Positions 23,396-36,171 of a stretch of DNA of 64,000 nt are shown here, piece after piece (positions within the stretch are counted from its first letter, which is position 1; every line of letters starts with the position of its first letter). The notes beneath the pieces are model-generated. The model was not told the origin of the DNA, did no database searches, and saw only the letters and a list, made by a program, of their open reading frames with translations. Made by a program: the position numbers and the translations under genes. This stretch comes from Pegoplata infirma (taxonomy: Eukaryota > Arthropoda > Insecta > Diptera > Anthomyiidae), in assembly GCA_963921195.1 (NCBI GenBank), contig OY992537.1, forward strand, positions 63,538,400-63,602,399, given 5' to 3'.

Positions 23396-23878
23396 AAAAA
23401 ACACGTTAACTTTCGAAAGTCAATTCTGAGGATGCTAAAACTTAGCATATATATTTGTCGTTTTCCTGGCCTGATTCTCATTGAATTTCAGCCAAATCGG
23501 TCCAGTGGTTCAAAAGTTATTTGCAAAAGCGTGAGTTTCAGATTAGTTTCTCCTCAAATTCACGTGTTTCTCCTTAAATATGTTTTAAAAACATTAGTAA
23601 GTCACAAAAATATTTTACAACGTATTTTTGTCACTCAAAAATATTTTTACACTAAAAAAAAAAATACGCTCGAAAAAAATTTTACACTCAAAAAAAATTT
23701 AGTACATTTTTTTTTTTTTCAAAAATTACTAAAAAAACAAAGTTTTTTACTCAAAATAAAATATTTCTAATCAAAATTGTTCATTTTTTTCACGTTAGAA
23801 AATTTTCCATTCTTTAAAAACAGCTTTGTGGAGGGTATTCATTGATTCGGCCAAGTCGAATTTAACTTTTCTACTTGT
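23396..23878 (-). mobile_element. Mini-me/DINE-like element, partial
   Basis: Reverse orientation. Its start (ACAAGTAGAAAAGTTAAATT) reads at 23878 downward and GTGGAGGGTATTCATTG lies near 23826. It breaks off near 23396, before the microsatellite part. The 162-codon open frame here is not a gene. Confidence 0.65.
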
Positions 23879-24451
23879 TTAATTTAAAATTTAATATTCT
23901 GCAAAACAATTTTTTAGATGCTTCGTAAATTTGGAAGTTTCAAAAACACAATTTATTTGGCGAGGCTAGTCAGTAGCGTTTTTAAGTAAACCCTTATGGA
24001 ATGCTCTACTTTTTATTCAACAATACCTCCTTTGGTTTTGGTTGAACATAAAATTAAAATTTTTAGCAAATTCTTATTTATTGTTAATTGAAAACTGCTT
24101 TTTGTTTAATTTTTTTGTTTTATATATGATTTATGTAGATTTCAAGTATGAATTTAATCACTTGGAATTGTAATTACTGCATCCTTGAAAAACATTCATC
24201 CTCCCCTATATGCAAGTATTCACAAAATTGCGAATTTCAAAGTAAAACATTACAATTGAAAAATGTAAAATACAATACTTTGTGCAAAATCGATTAGAAA
24301 TCTAATATTAAAATCTCAAAACGATAGAAATAATTTCACATTAACAAGATTTTCTAAATTGCAAAAAAAAAAAAAACAAAACATTTTGCATATAAATGTA
24401 TCGATATACAACGAACCTTAATCAGCATTTGTAGTTTGTACTCGTATGTAT
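23879..24451. other. AT-rich sequence, no gene seen
   Basis: No coding region or repeat end recognised. Confidence 0.4.
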
Positions 24452-26387
24452 CTGTGGTCTTTTGACAAAAGCACTTATTTCCAAAAAGTCAATTTTACAG
24501 GAGAGCAAAAAAACACCTTTGCAGACGCACAAAATGTGTTAATGTCTTAATCTTAAAAATGTTAAGTGCTGACGTTATAAAGCAACTTCCTAGGAATATT
24601 TACCAATTTCAAGTTTTATTCTAGCTGTAACGGTTTTTGAGAAAACGCTTGAAATGTGAAATATGTTGTTTTGTGAAAAGAATATTTGATGAAAAATTCA
24701 ACTTATTTCAGTTAAGTTCTTTTGTCATATACGTTTCTTGTCGAAAAAATTAATAATTTTGCCACTTATAAGTAATTATGTTCTTTTGTTAAAAATAAAA
24801 ATGTAAAAAGACAGAAAATAAGTTGATTTTTCTAAAATTTACTCAAGTTTATTCGAACTAAAAAAATCTATTTCATTCAATTTAGAAGCGATTCTGACGG
24901 AAGGAACAGAATGAGTCCTAACCTAATCCTACTTTTATACTAACTGAATGCTATGCAATAATTTGCATGCATTACTTTCAGTCTCATCTCATGTAAAAAT
25001 CATCAATGCTGCATAGTTTAAAATTAGGAACTGTATGAAGTATTTTATAAATTATTTGGTAATAATAGTTTTGCTGGGATGTTATCACTAAACGTCCCGG
25101 AAATATGTTTACCTGGGGGCTAATCACGTAAAACGATTGACGATGCATAAACGACATCAAAATTTATGTATCGTTTTGAAGGGAAATTTTAAAGTTTTTC
25201 TTTATAAAATTATTAAAGCGTGTTGTTTAATCCAGAAACACTAAAAAAATTGGAAACATTTTGTTTAGTTTAGGAGCAACAAGGCTCCAAAAATGGACGA
25301 TAGTCAACTATCATTTTACTTGATCACAGTCCTTTATTTTCCATTATCTGTCAAACTTACTTTTTCACTACATTTTTAAAAAATAATATATCTATTGCTG
25401 CATTCTGTAAGGACGTATAACGACTTAAACATCCGCTTTTCATAAACCGTTGTTTGGTTCACTGTGGTGTAACTGGTGTTTTAAGGGAATATAAAGTACT
25501 TTAATTCTCTTTTTGGATTCGTGTCAATACTTGCCATCTAGTACTATTTCTTTATATGGTACTAGGTGGCACAGGGTGCCTTAAAGTACATCATTCTCTT
25601 CTATTTATAATAAAATTTTAAGTAATGCTTTAATGTAAAAGTAATAAGCTCTGAACTTTTTTATCTGATTTGGCTAATTGGACATCAAGTCACAAGTCCC
25701 CCGTGTTATAACATGGCCCCAAACATAATTTCTAAAAAGCTGATGTTTCAATATTTAAATGTCCTTAAAGAATTTAATATAAATCTATTATTTTTCAAAG
25801 TTGTAGTAAAATAGTCAGTTTGCTCCTTTAATTTTGAAAACAGTTTTATTGACAGAAAAAAAATATATATTTATAATTAAGGTTTTTTATAATGTACACG
25901 ACAAAAGCACTTAAATAGAAATAAATAATCACTTTTTTTAAAATTCACTTTTGACAAACCCACACTATCCAACACAAGGTGTTTTGTCACACTGAGGTTT
26001 ACTGAAAAATATTTGTGTAAAAAAAACCTATTTCTATTTAAGCTTGACATTTTTAGGATTTTGAATTTGATAAAATAAATTTTTTCGAAACAAGTTGTTT
26101 TGTCATAAACTTTTTTAAAAAAATTCAATATGCTTAAATTTATATAAGTTGTTTTGTCAAAAAGGCGTTACTATTTTTTCAACATATTTCAGATAAGTTG
26201 TTATGTCAAATGAAAATTGATAAAATTTCGAAATAAGTTGATTTGACACGTGTGATATCTTTGGATCTAGACGAGCTACAATCACGCTGACTAGACAGAA
26301 AGATCCGTTTTTAAAAGTTATATTTACCATAAAAATGTTGGGAAATTTTCTTATGTCGAGATAAGTGCTTCTGTCATATGTCCACAG
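24452..26387. mobile_element. hAT- or P-like element with AAGTTGTTTTGTCA subterminal repeats
   Basis: TIRs CTGTGGTCTTTTGACAAAAG (left) and, on the other strand, CTGTGGACATATGACAGAAG (right), both followed by CACTTAT. Flanking octamers GTATGTAT (24444-24451) and GTATGTGT (26388-26395) match at 7 of 8. Six or more copies of (A)TAAGTTGTTTTGTCA lie inside the ends (e.g. 26089-26103, 26147-26160, 26195-26209). No transposase domain found. Confidence 0.65.
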
Positions 26388-26395
26388 GTATGTGT

Positions 26396-26974
26396 GTCGA
26401 ACAGGTACATCTATTGTTGTGTATTTTTGTATAGAGAGTATGATTCTTGTAATAAAAAGTAGCTAATAAACATGTAATACGGCAACATTATGGTCGTAAG
26501 GAAGCAATATTGGTTAAGGGAAAACAATAGTTCATGTAAAATATAATATAAGTTCAGATAGTTCAATTCGACGTGGCCGAATCTGTGGGTATTCACAGAT
26601 TCGGCACACAATATACAAAACATTTTGAGTGCAAAAATTTCAATAAAAAATTTGGAAAACATGGATTTACAAAAACTAAATTTTGCGCTAAAGTTTGGGA
26701 TATTGTAGTAGTTGTAGGAGAGCCAAATATTTGATTTTATTTCAAAATTTTTGTTTAAAATCAAACATTTAGATCTCCAACCAACTTTGGAAATTTATTG
26801 CTCGACAACACGAAGATATACCTCCCTGATTATGAAAGCAATATTGGAATATCCCTTTTTTCTTAAAAGCATCTAAAAACAAAATTTTGTTTTTAAGCTT
26901 AGAATGTCCTTTTAACGCTGCTAAAATTTCAGAGGTGTTTTTTTCGCGATGTCGAGCGATAATGCAATGTTACC
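26396..26974. other. Repeat fragments, no gene
   Basis: 26566-26605 holds a CAATTCGACGTGGCCGAATCT hairpin, a fragment of the mini-me start. The rest is unassigned. A 117-codon minus-strand open frame has no recognisable domain. Confidence 0.4.
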
Positions 26975-27282
26975 CAGTAATATACAGTTAATGGTTAATA
27001 TTATAATTCTTAAAAACTTATTTTGTGTCATATAGTATTACTACTGCATCAAATGGCAGGAATCAAAAACAAAAATTAAAAAAAAAATTCCATGTCCTTG
27101 CAATCCTTAAAATGTATATCCTTGAAGTCTTTAAAGTGTTACAAACAAATACCAAAGTCAAATCTTAAAGCTATTGCAAAAAAGTTGACAAAAATATTAG
27201 TTTTCAATCGTTTCCAGCGTTTTTATTGTTCTCTGTTAAGTTCTACAAATGGTCTTTTCGACCTTATTCGCATGAACTGTTA
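26975..27282. repeat. Partial copy of the interior of family E copy 1
   Basis: GTTAATATTATAATT, TTACTACTGCATCAAA-GGCAGGAAT, CATGTCCTTGCAATCCTTAAA and TTATTCGCATGAACTGTT match 12940-13440 in order. It ends exactly at the CGCATGAACTGTT terminus. Confidence 0.6.
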
Positions 27283-27289
27283 AAAAAAA

Positions 27290-28324
27290 AAACTGGTAGA
27301 CACGGATATTTTATTTTCGGCCTACTCTTAGAATTTTTTGGTCCGGTTCATGTGTACAGCCAAAATTTGAAATTTGTAGGACTTTGTTATAGACACAAAT
27401 AAAATTATTATTCTGGTCACAAATCCATTCTCCAAACTTTCCCATTACATAAAGGTTTTGAAAAATTAAAAATACGAAAGAATCGCGATTTTGGACTTAT
27501 TTGACAATTTATAGAGGATGAACCCGATGTGCTGACGACTTAGAAATAAGTCAAGGATAAAGCTCAAACTTTGGTCTTTAAGATGCTCAACTCATTTTAT
27601 AAGTCCATTTAATTATTGGAGCACCAATTGTCTTAAAAAAATATCTTTCGCCCAAAAATGCACAAAACCACGATTTTTTTTAAACTTAGACCTTAATTTT
27701 CTAAAAATCCTGATGTGATAGAAAAATTTTGAGGTCGGATTTTTGACCAGCAGAACTATGTATTGTAATCAAGTGTATATGATCGCGTTCAACTGGCATT
27801 TTCGATGTTTAGTAGTGTAATGAGTTAATGTCAGTATTTCTTTTTAGGCTAAAATGAAAAGCTGATGAAAATTAGTACTCGTTACCTTGTTATGGGAATA
27901 GGTACATAAATGTTTCAGTTTTACTTTTTCCTTCAGCCAATAAATGTGTATCTTTGAAAACCTAGCAACAACTAACCAACCAACTAATGTACAAAAGTAA
28001 CAAAACCACTTTAAAGTAGTTGAATTTAGTTGAATGATACCAAATTATTTGTATACTCGACGTTATGTGGATAAAATTCTGTTTTCGAATTCAAATTTTT
28101 TCTTCCTTCCACTTAATGTGAGTTGTAGTGGGCATTAGGGTGGCCAAAAACGAGCCACCCTAGTGGCATTAATAAGTTTGTCATTCCGTTTGTAACTCAT
28201 TGAAATATCGGTCAGGGACCCCATAAAGTATATATGTTATTGAACAGTGATCGACTCTAAGACATTCCAGCGATGTATGTCTGTTGAAATGGCTAGCACG
28301 GCCAAATCATTACACATATAATAT
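27290..28324. other. AT-rich sequence, no gene seen
   Basis: A fragment of the mini-me tail (AATATCGGTCAGGGACCCCA, 28184-28270) reads on the minus strand. Nothing else is recognised. Confidence 0.4.
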
Positions 28325-28785
28325 CCCTGCAAAAAAAGTCATTACCACTTCTCAGTGGAGTGCTTTAAAACTATAACAAATGTAATGAAATACAACAAAA
28401 ATAACAAAAAACACAAGACAAAAACACACAAACAGTTTTTTCTACTCCAGAATACATAGATATTCAGCACTTAGCTCATCACCTATCGCGACACCTCCAT
28501 ACAAATGTAAGTAGATATTCAGTAGATAAGAACTACTCCGTGGAAGTAGTTGGAAGTTGTTTGAAAGCTCGGAGTACTTCTTATCTACTGAATATCTACT
28601 TACTTTTGTATGGGAGTGTCGCGGAAGGTAATGAGTTAAGTGCTGAATAACAATTTTTTATGGAGTAGAAAAAACTGTTTGTGTGTTTTTTTCTTGTGTT
28701 TTTTGTTATTTTTGTTGTATTTCATTACATTTGTTGTAGTTTTAAAACACTCCACTGAGAAGTACTCCGCACTTTTTTTGCTGGG
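28325..28785. mobile_element. 461-bp palindromic MITE, CCCWGCAAAAA ends
   Basis: The left CCCTGCAAAAAAAGT and right ACTTTTTTTGCTGGG are mirrored. The arms continue with CTTCTCAGTGGAGTG...TTTAAAAC and TAAGTAGATATTCAGTAGATA around the centre. AT on each side. It may belong with the CCCAGCAAAAA element at 11735-14017. Confidence 0.75.
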
Positions 28786-28799
28786 ATTAATTTAATTTT

Positions 28800-28998
28800 T
28801 TTTAAATTATTTTGATGCAATGTAAGTTTTTTATTCATTTCTTCCATTTTAATTTTTAATAATTTCAACCTAACCGAGAACTCATAACAATGACCGTCGT
28901 CTCATTGTAGCGAAATCGACCAAGGGTTTGGGTGGGAATAGAACCTACGACCTCATGTTTCATAGGCTAGCACGCTACCAACTAACTTACACGGCCCC
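28800..28998 (-). mobile_element. tRNA-derived SINE-like sequence
   Basis: The minus strand begins GGGGCCGTGTAAGTTAGTTG. It has an A box (TTAGTTGGTAGCG, about 28971-28986) and a B box close to consensus (GGTTCTATTCC, 28935-28945), then an unrelated body and an A-rich end near 28800. A tRNA gene is unlikely because the 3' half does not pair with the 5' acceptor strand. It abuts the terminus of the 29011 element. Confidence 0.55.
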
Positions 28999-30580
28999 GT
29001 ATTACACATATGAGGCATTCCACACCAAATGTCCAGCGAAAAAAAACATGTGTCCCGTAAATTTCTGAATAGGTTGTTTGGATAGCCCTATATGTAACTA
29101 AGAAAATTGCGTTTTTGGTTTTTCAAATTTTCGAAAACTGGGCTTAGGAGGCGTGGTCAAATATTGAAAAAATGGTAAAATTTGTGGCGAGTTGCCTTGA
29201 TTAAATATTTATCACATTAAAACGGAATGCACCACAATGTCAAAAATTTACGTTCGTATATAGTTTTGTATGGGCTATCGATTAAAAAAGTTTAGATGTT
29301 TGCCCATCCACACAAAAAAAATCAGAAACACGTTCATCTTTTTTTTCGAGAAAATCGCATTTGAACTTTAAATTTCATAACAATTTTGTTATTTGCATAC
29401 ATGGGAAATTACAATTTGTTGCAAATTAAATTTGCTTTTTAATTTCAATTTATTCCTACAAATGAAAATTAAAATTTTTTAATTTCCATATAATTAAAAT
29501 ATCTTCGCCACATTTTTTAATTACGTTGCCATAAAAGTTCCAAGACAAACACCTTTATCATTGCCGATAAAAAACAGAATATATTTAAAAGACAATGGCA
29601 ACGCAATCTTAAGCAAATTCACAAACCCCCAACATAATAAATATTTTGTTATTACAGAGGGCCAATACCCTACCTTATGCAATATCATTTTTAATTTAGA
29701 TTTTCAATCGATCATATAAGAGCTTAAAAATAAAACACAGTTGATAACCAAAATATTATTTACGACAAGGTTTTTAATATGTTGTGGTGAAAAATTTTAC
29801 AACTCTTAAGTTTTCTAACAAATTATATTTTCCAAACCACTTACCATAATTTTTTTAGGTGGAATTTGGTAATTATACCATTTTGCATTTATGGCAGCAA
29901 ACAACATTATTTTCCAAAAGCTCAGGCATTAAAAATCTATTCCCTTATTGCAAACTATTTTGCAATCAAGTAAATACATTTCTAAGCTAGGCTATCTCCG
30001 GGCATAATAAGTTGTGACCAAGTCAGATATTTTCAGTTAAATACTCCTGGAGAGTATTATTGGAGGGAACACCTTTAACGTTGCATATAGCGCTAATGGC
30101 AAGCCCACTAGGTGTCCACTGTTTCCAAACTGAAATAATCAATGGAAATTGCTGCAAATATGCAAAATGGAAAGAATCAAAAAATAAATATATTTTAGCG
30201 GTTCAATGAATGGAAAAAAGAATAAAAAAATAAATCGTCACCTAAAATGCAAAACGCCCTAACTAACAAAAAATTCAAAATCGCGTTTTTAATTGATTCT
30301 TATGTATTGGATCAAAATACATGTCCACAAAAAAATTTAGACTCCTTTGATCAAAAATGGGGATTTTATTAACAAAATTCAAAAAGCCCTAACTACATGC
30401 TTTGATATTTGTTAAACCAAAAAGCCCCAACTACACATTTGTATACATAATATTGCCGATACAAGTGTTATTTTTTAAGATTAAACATTTTTTGATGCTT
30501 CTTCTTCCACAATGTCCACCAATAGGAAAAATATATGTATATGTACAAAAAAAATAAAGTTTAGAAAATTTACCAATTAA

Positions 30581-31975
30581 CCCCTTCAGGCCCGTGTTCC
30601 TTGTTCCTTTTTCAGCTATAGAAATCGCAATTTATGCAGTACAATTAAGATATAAATTCTACATAAAATTTAATAACAATATAATAAATGACTACAAAAA
30701 CATGATTGGAAGTTCTTTATTCCGATTGAATAAAATTCAAAGTAAATTTTTTGTTAAATTAGTAAAAAAAAAAATTGTTTTTAATTATAATTTTTGCTAT
30801 TATTACAAAAGATACAGGGGGCTAATTATGTAACTTGATAATCGTCAATCGTCATTGTGAGCTCACTATTCTATTACCATAAAATGGTACTATATGGTAA
30901 TGGAATAACGATGGAAACGATACGTTTGCCGACTATCAAGTTTCATAATTACCCCCCAGTATATAATAAAAAACGTTAGCTTCATTGGGAAGCTTATAAT
31001 TTCTTCATAAAAAGGGACAGAAATAAAAAACAAGTTGATATCTAATATCGCTAACATTAAATACAGGGCTTAGGAAAGATAAAATAACAACCTGTGCCAA
31101 ATTTCAACATTTACATATGGGGGTTTTCATCTCAAGTGACACAACTTTTAAAACCAATAGTAGTTTAGTCACAATTTCTCAGCGAGATCGGTAAATAACT
31201 TTTTGAGTTAGAGGGGGCCGTAATTTTACATTTTGGCCAAACAGGTGTTTTTTGCATCCATGTAACTGATTACCTAATGTTCCTAGTAAAATGTGTCCCG
31301 AGAGTTTCAGTTAGCTATTATTTTAATCTTTCAAAAAAAAAAAAATTTTACTTTTTTTTTGCAAAATCAAAAACTTGTTTGGCATTTTTTTAAAACCGGC
31401 CCTTTTTTAACTCAAAAAAAAAGCTAAGGTATTTTCCTTTAGAAGCTTTGTGGGATGCGAGTGAGATATCTATCAAATTCCCAATATTTACTGTAGATCT
31501 TAAGAAATTTTCCAGAAGCCGAGTAAACGCTTTGACGACCATACATTTTTGACCGAAGTGTTTTTGATTCTCTTTCAATTTTCGTAATTTCTGACCTAAT
31601 AATAGTTACTCATAAAAAAATTGGGCCCCTCCTTCCCCCATATTACGCTGTTTTGGTACTCGCTGTGATCTTTAAGAAATGCAACTTAATAATAGTTATT
31701 CTACAAGAATTTGGATTTCTGAACCCCCTTCTTTACCCTTATTTCGCCTGTCAAGTAAATATGATTTTGTCCCTAATATATTTATTACTTCGCAAACTTT
31801 GAGAACTTATAGTGGGTAAGTGGAGCCAGTTAGAGACTTAATGAAAACAAAACTTTTGTTTCTCTAAAACTCTTCTATAATTCATATTTTAGCACATTTA
31901 TCCTATCTTTTACTTGAACAAAAAAAATTGCAAAAAATCATTTGGGAAGTATAGTTGCCTGTGGTCGTTAAAAGG
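30581..31975. mobile_element. Possible piggyBac-like MITE (TTAA flanks)
   Basis: TTAA at 30577-30580 followed by CCCCTTCAGGCCCG, and on the other strand TTAA (31976-31979) followed by CCTTTTAACGACC. The ends agree only partly, so this rests mainly on TTAA plus a CC-TT-A-G-CC pattern. Confidence 0.35.
30818..30956. mobile_element. 139-bp PIF/Harbinger-like MITE, CAG target
   Basis: GGGGCTAATTATGTAACTTG is mirrored by CAAGTTTCATAATTACCCCC, flanked by CAG (30815-30817, 30957-30959). It shares ends and target with 56859-60180. Confidence 0.7.
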
Positions 31976-33489
31976 TTAAAGCATTTTAATGCATTAGGTT
32001 ATTTCGGGCCATACCCTTTGTCCTGTTCCACCCTCATTTGACATGGAGCTTTAAAATGGTAAATTGACATTTTGTATCAAATTAAGTTAGCATGTGTTTA
32101 ACAGAATCCAAAATGAGACATTTTGCAGTGTTAGGTTATATAGCAGGTGCCACGCCCCTTTTTCCAATACCGCCCACATTTTGTTAGAGTTCAACATTCA
32201 GTATAAAATTTTGTTAGCATGTTGTTACATTTTATAACACATCTGCTTGGTGTTTTTAAACATCTTCAGTGCAGTTAGGGCTTTTTGTGTTTCTGAAAAT
32301 TACAAGACAAAAGGGCGTTACTAACATAACTTTTCAAATATTAAAAATTTATAATTTTTTTTAACAGAAATGAATTTGTTTGTGTGTTTTTACTAATATT
32401 TAAGAAATTTGTAATGAAAACTTTTATAGTTTTTATATAAACACGTTTTTTGCTTCTCCTGTAAAATTTATAAAATGTTAGATAGGGCGTTTTGCATTTT
32501 AGGTGACGAAATATATTTTAGCGGTTTAAAAATTGAAGTCACATATTTAAATTTAAGATTTTACCATGTATGTAAATTTCTACGCCACTACATGCAAGAA
32601 ACCCTAACGTTTTAAATATTTTGGTATGAGGCAGAATCCGAAAATGGATTCATAAAATCATTATTTTATTTTTGCCAAAATCTTACTTATTGAAATAAAA
32701 TTTAAATAAACATTTACATTTTATTGTGCCATATCCATTTCAATAACACACCGGGCTGGCTTTCTGTTCGGCTTGAGGAATGAATCCTAAAAAAAAAAAA
32801 TTTAAATAGTATTAAGTGCTAATTTTATTTGAAGTCACATTTGACTATAAGAAATGCTTGACAATTTGAAACAAAATTCTCAAAATGTCAATTAAATATC
32901 GGAAAATACCATTTGTAACATCATTCGAAGATTATACTTATGATTCGAATTTTCCACTCGTACTTCAAAAAAATCAATTGAAATTCAAATATTCCAATTG
33001 AAAATGAATGGTTTGTTGTAAAAACTTGATAGGACACATATTATATTTGGTGGTTTTCACCTTTTAAGTTTAAAAAATAATGTAGAAAATATTACTTTTG
33101 GAGGACTTTTTAATTCAGATACTTATGCAAAGAGTTGAAGCTCATCATTTTCAAAATATCTATCTGGGGAAGTCAATTAAAAAATAAAATGTGGCTTATC
33201 AAGTTTTTAAAATAAGCCCTTCAATTGTGATTCGGAAAAGATTAATTTTAATTAGTCAAAGGCTATTGTATTTAGAAAAACATAAATTTTAATTCGAAAA
33301 AGTTAAATTTTAGTTCAAAGATTACAATTTGAGTTTTCGAATTACAAATGAAATATTCAACTTACAAGTAGAATCTCGAATGGAATGGGGTTTTTTAATT
33401 ACAAATTGAATCATTGAATTACAAATGAGGGGCTTAAAGCACAAGGGGTTCAAGTGCCTTTTTTTCTAAAATTGTCTTTCTATTCATTT

Positions 33490-33660
33490 TCTCAATGCTT
33501 CGACTTGGCAATGTTCGTCCGTCCGTCTGACCGTCCATGTAAACCGCATATATATGATACAAATCGCAATTATCAATTAATTTGTTCTCACTTGTTGCCT
33601 GATATATGTACTTGTAATCAATACATAATGAATCAAAACATAATGTAGGGTACAGATAAA
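33490..33660 (-). repeat. Mini-me tail fragment
   Basis: GTTCGTCCGTCCGTCTGACC and TCCATGTAAACCG on the + strand are the reverse of the 4195-4260 segment of the mini-me copy. Confidence 0.45.
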
Positions 33661-34994
33661 AAAAAAAATAAAATTCGCTAGTTCGTTTTCATTATGTTTG
33701 TCTCTATAATATTTTATGCTAAATCTTACGTTTAAATCTACAAAAAACTTACCATTTATTTATATTTTCTTGAATTTTGTGATGAATTGGGAGGAGCGAT
33801 AGGTAGTTTTTTCCACTAAAATAAACAATTTAGTTAAGCACACCAGCACAAAAGGACATTTAACATCTTAAAAACTTACCTTGTCACGTTTTCAAAATCC
33901 AAATCTCCAATAAATTGATGTTTAATCATTTTTATATTTTGGTTTTTAAAGAAAAAATATTTGTTTTTATATTTGGTATTATTTACATATTTTTTTGACA
34001 CGAAAATAAATACAGGTTCAAAACCATGCTATCGAAATATTGTTGGCAAATCGAACAAATTTAAAAAGTTTCAAATTAATTTAAAAATTCAAAATCATTT
34101 GGGAATTTCATTTCCATTTACATCCGATTCAACAACCATACATTTCAATTTGCTGAGGAAATGGAAATTGAAAAATTTACAATTTCCATTTGATAAAGAA
34201 ATGGTAATTAAAATTTAATGGAAATTAAAAAATCCCATGTATCGTTATTTGCTTGTATTTCTTTGTGTCAACAGAGCGTATGACGAATATATATGGAATT
34301 AATATTACTCATTCGCAACTTTAAAACAAAGAAATACAAGCAAATAACAAAATTGTTATGAAATTTAAAGTTCAAATGCGATTTTCTTGAAAAAAAAAGC
34401 AACTTGAACCCTTATAAAAAAGATGAACGTGTTTCTGATTTGTTTTGTGTGGATGGACAAACATCTAAACTTAATACAAATACAAATACAAGCAAATAAC
34501 AAAATTGTTATGAAATTTAAAGTTCAAATGCGATTTTCTTGAAAAAAAAAAGATGAACGTGTTTCTGATTTTTTTTGTGTGGATGGACAAACATCTAAAC
34601 TTTTAAAAAAATAAAGAAAAAAGAAAAAAAAAGTGGCCGGATTTTTGATAAATTGACTTTTTTAAAAAATGGAAAATTTCAGAACGGGTTCTGAAAATTT
34701 TCCAAAAAAACAATTTTTAATCGATAGCCCATACAAAACTTTATAAGAACGTAAATTTTTGACATTGTGGTGCATTCCGTTTTAATGTGCTAAATATTTA
34801 ATCAAGGCAACTCGCCACAAATTTTACCATTTGTTCAATATTTGACCACGCCTCCAAAGCCCAGTTTTCGAAAATTTGAAAAACCAAAAACGCAATTTTC
34901 TTAGTTACATATAGGGCTATCCAAACAACCTATTCAGAAATTTACGGGACACATGTTTTTCTGTAGCGGGACATTTGGTGTGGAATGCCTCATA

Positions 34995-36171
34995 TATGAC
35001 TGAAACTTAACATACTTACTTTTTGTTACCCCGACAACGAAAATTTCAGAAAACCTCAAAAATTTTGATACATTCCACATAATATAAAAATTCAAAATGC
35101 TTTAATTCGGCTGCTGGTGGACAAATTTGAAAATAATTCGGTACGAATAGTATTTACACAAAAGAATGTTTTCGTGAAATGTTTTTTTTTTTTCAGAAGT
35201 AACCTCAAATTGTGACCACACAAATATTTTTTTCTTTTAATGCATTTTTGATATCAAAAATTTTTTTTGGAAAAATCGCATTTGAATTAACAAAAAATTT
35301 TTTTTTTTTAATTTCCTCGAAAACTACTAACTAAACTAAAAAAATCAAAAATGTATCGTGCTAGAATATTTTGGACGGCTGAATTAAAATTTCGTAGTTC
35401 ATTTACATAAAATTGTTTAGTGCCAACTTTGGAGTATATTACAGTGGAACAGGGGCGGGGGAGATTTTCCTTTGTAAAACCACTTTTGTTTATCAGGTTA
35501 CAGATTCGTTTCAAAACTAAAATGTCAGATACTTATAACGGATTTAAAACTAGTTTCAGAACTATTATAGAACTTATTTCTGAACTGGTTCTGGATGATT
35601 CACTCTTATCATTAGCAACTGGTTGTGGATGATTCACTCTTATCTTTAGAAGTTTGCAATCGGTTTATGTTTGGACTTGTGACCTGTTTTCCGAAAAACT
35701 CTAGTGTAGGGTATCATATGGTGGGTCTTGACCGAGGGGGGGAAGACATCATTCCGATGTGATAAAGCACATCATGCCAGAAGTCTTATTACTCCAAGCG
35801 CAAAGAATTCTTTTAGATCGTGTGGCCTCCGTCATTTTTGCCAATACCAAACCGATCTGAGTCAAGCGAATAAAAAAAATTCTTAAAAAAAAAATTATCA
35901 GAATTATTATTATCTTTTTTGTACATATTTGAAAAATGTGTAGTGTTAAACCACATAAAAACTATGTTAAGGACACAAAAGATTTTTCTTAATGGTTTAC
36001 CAAAAAATGCCATTCAGGAGTAGGAGGTGGATCTTGTTCATTTTCCTTACACAAGTATACATTCAAACTGATTTTCCTCCTTTTTAAAAATAAAAAAAAA
36101 AAACTAGAACTTTAACAATTGTCAAACATTAATGTCAACTTAACTTACAAGAATTTTACGTTTTATTGCAG
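34995..36171. other. Sequence upstream of the gene, no coding region
   Basis: Mostly AT-rich. A 30-bp direct repeat ACTGGTT-TGGATGATTCACTC lies near 35585 and 35620. A mini-me start fragment in reverse lies at about 35695-35745. The last ~100 bases before 36171 become pyrimidine/AT-rich, as before an acceptor. Confidence 0.45.

Larger units (their letters stand above)
30236..32508. mobile_element. Nested TIR element, CGTCACCTAAAATGCAAAAC ends
   Basis: The left CGTCACCTAAAATGCAAAAC-GCCCTA is mirrored exactly at the right (TAGGGC-GTTTTGCATTTTAGGTGACG). Subterminal AAAAGCCCTAACT repeats occur at about 30381, 30419 and 32274. An 18-bp direct repeat AAATATATTTTAGCGGTT lies at 30186-30203 and 32509-32526. 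Confidence 0.6.
29011..34992. mobile_element. 6-kb element with ~390-bp inverted ends (TA target)
   Basis: TGAGGCATTCCACACCAAAT at the left is mirrored by ATTTGGTGTGGAATGCCTCA at the right, with TA outside (29009-29010, 34993-34994). The inverted ends run on through GGCGTGGTCAAATATTG, ATTGTGGTGCATTCCG and AAATGCGATTTTC to CAAATAACAAAATTG. The right arm carries a direct duplication (about 34335-34478 and 34485-34600). The interior has no transposase and holds further nested elements. Confidence 0.8.

Noticed and set aside
23282..23770. 162-codon plus-strand frame
   Set aside because: It crosses the end of family A and a reversed mini-me copy; no domain, and the frame runs through poly-T/A tracts.
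28921..28998. Minus-strand tRNA gene
   Set aside because: A- and B-box-like parts are present but acceptor and T-arm pairing fail and a repeat-like body follows, so it is called a tRNA-derived SINE.
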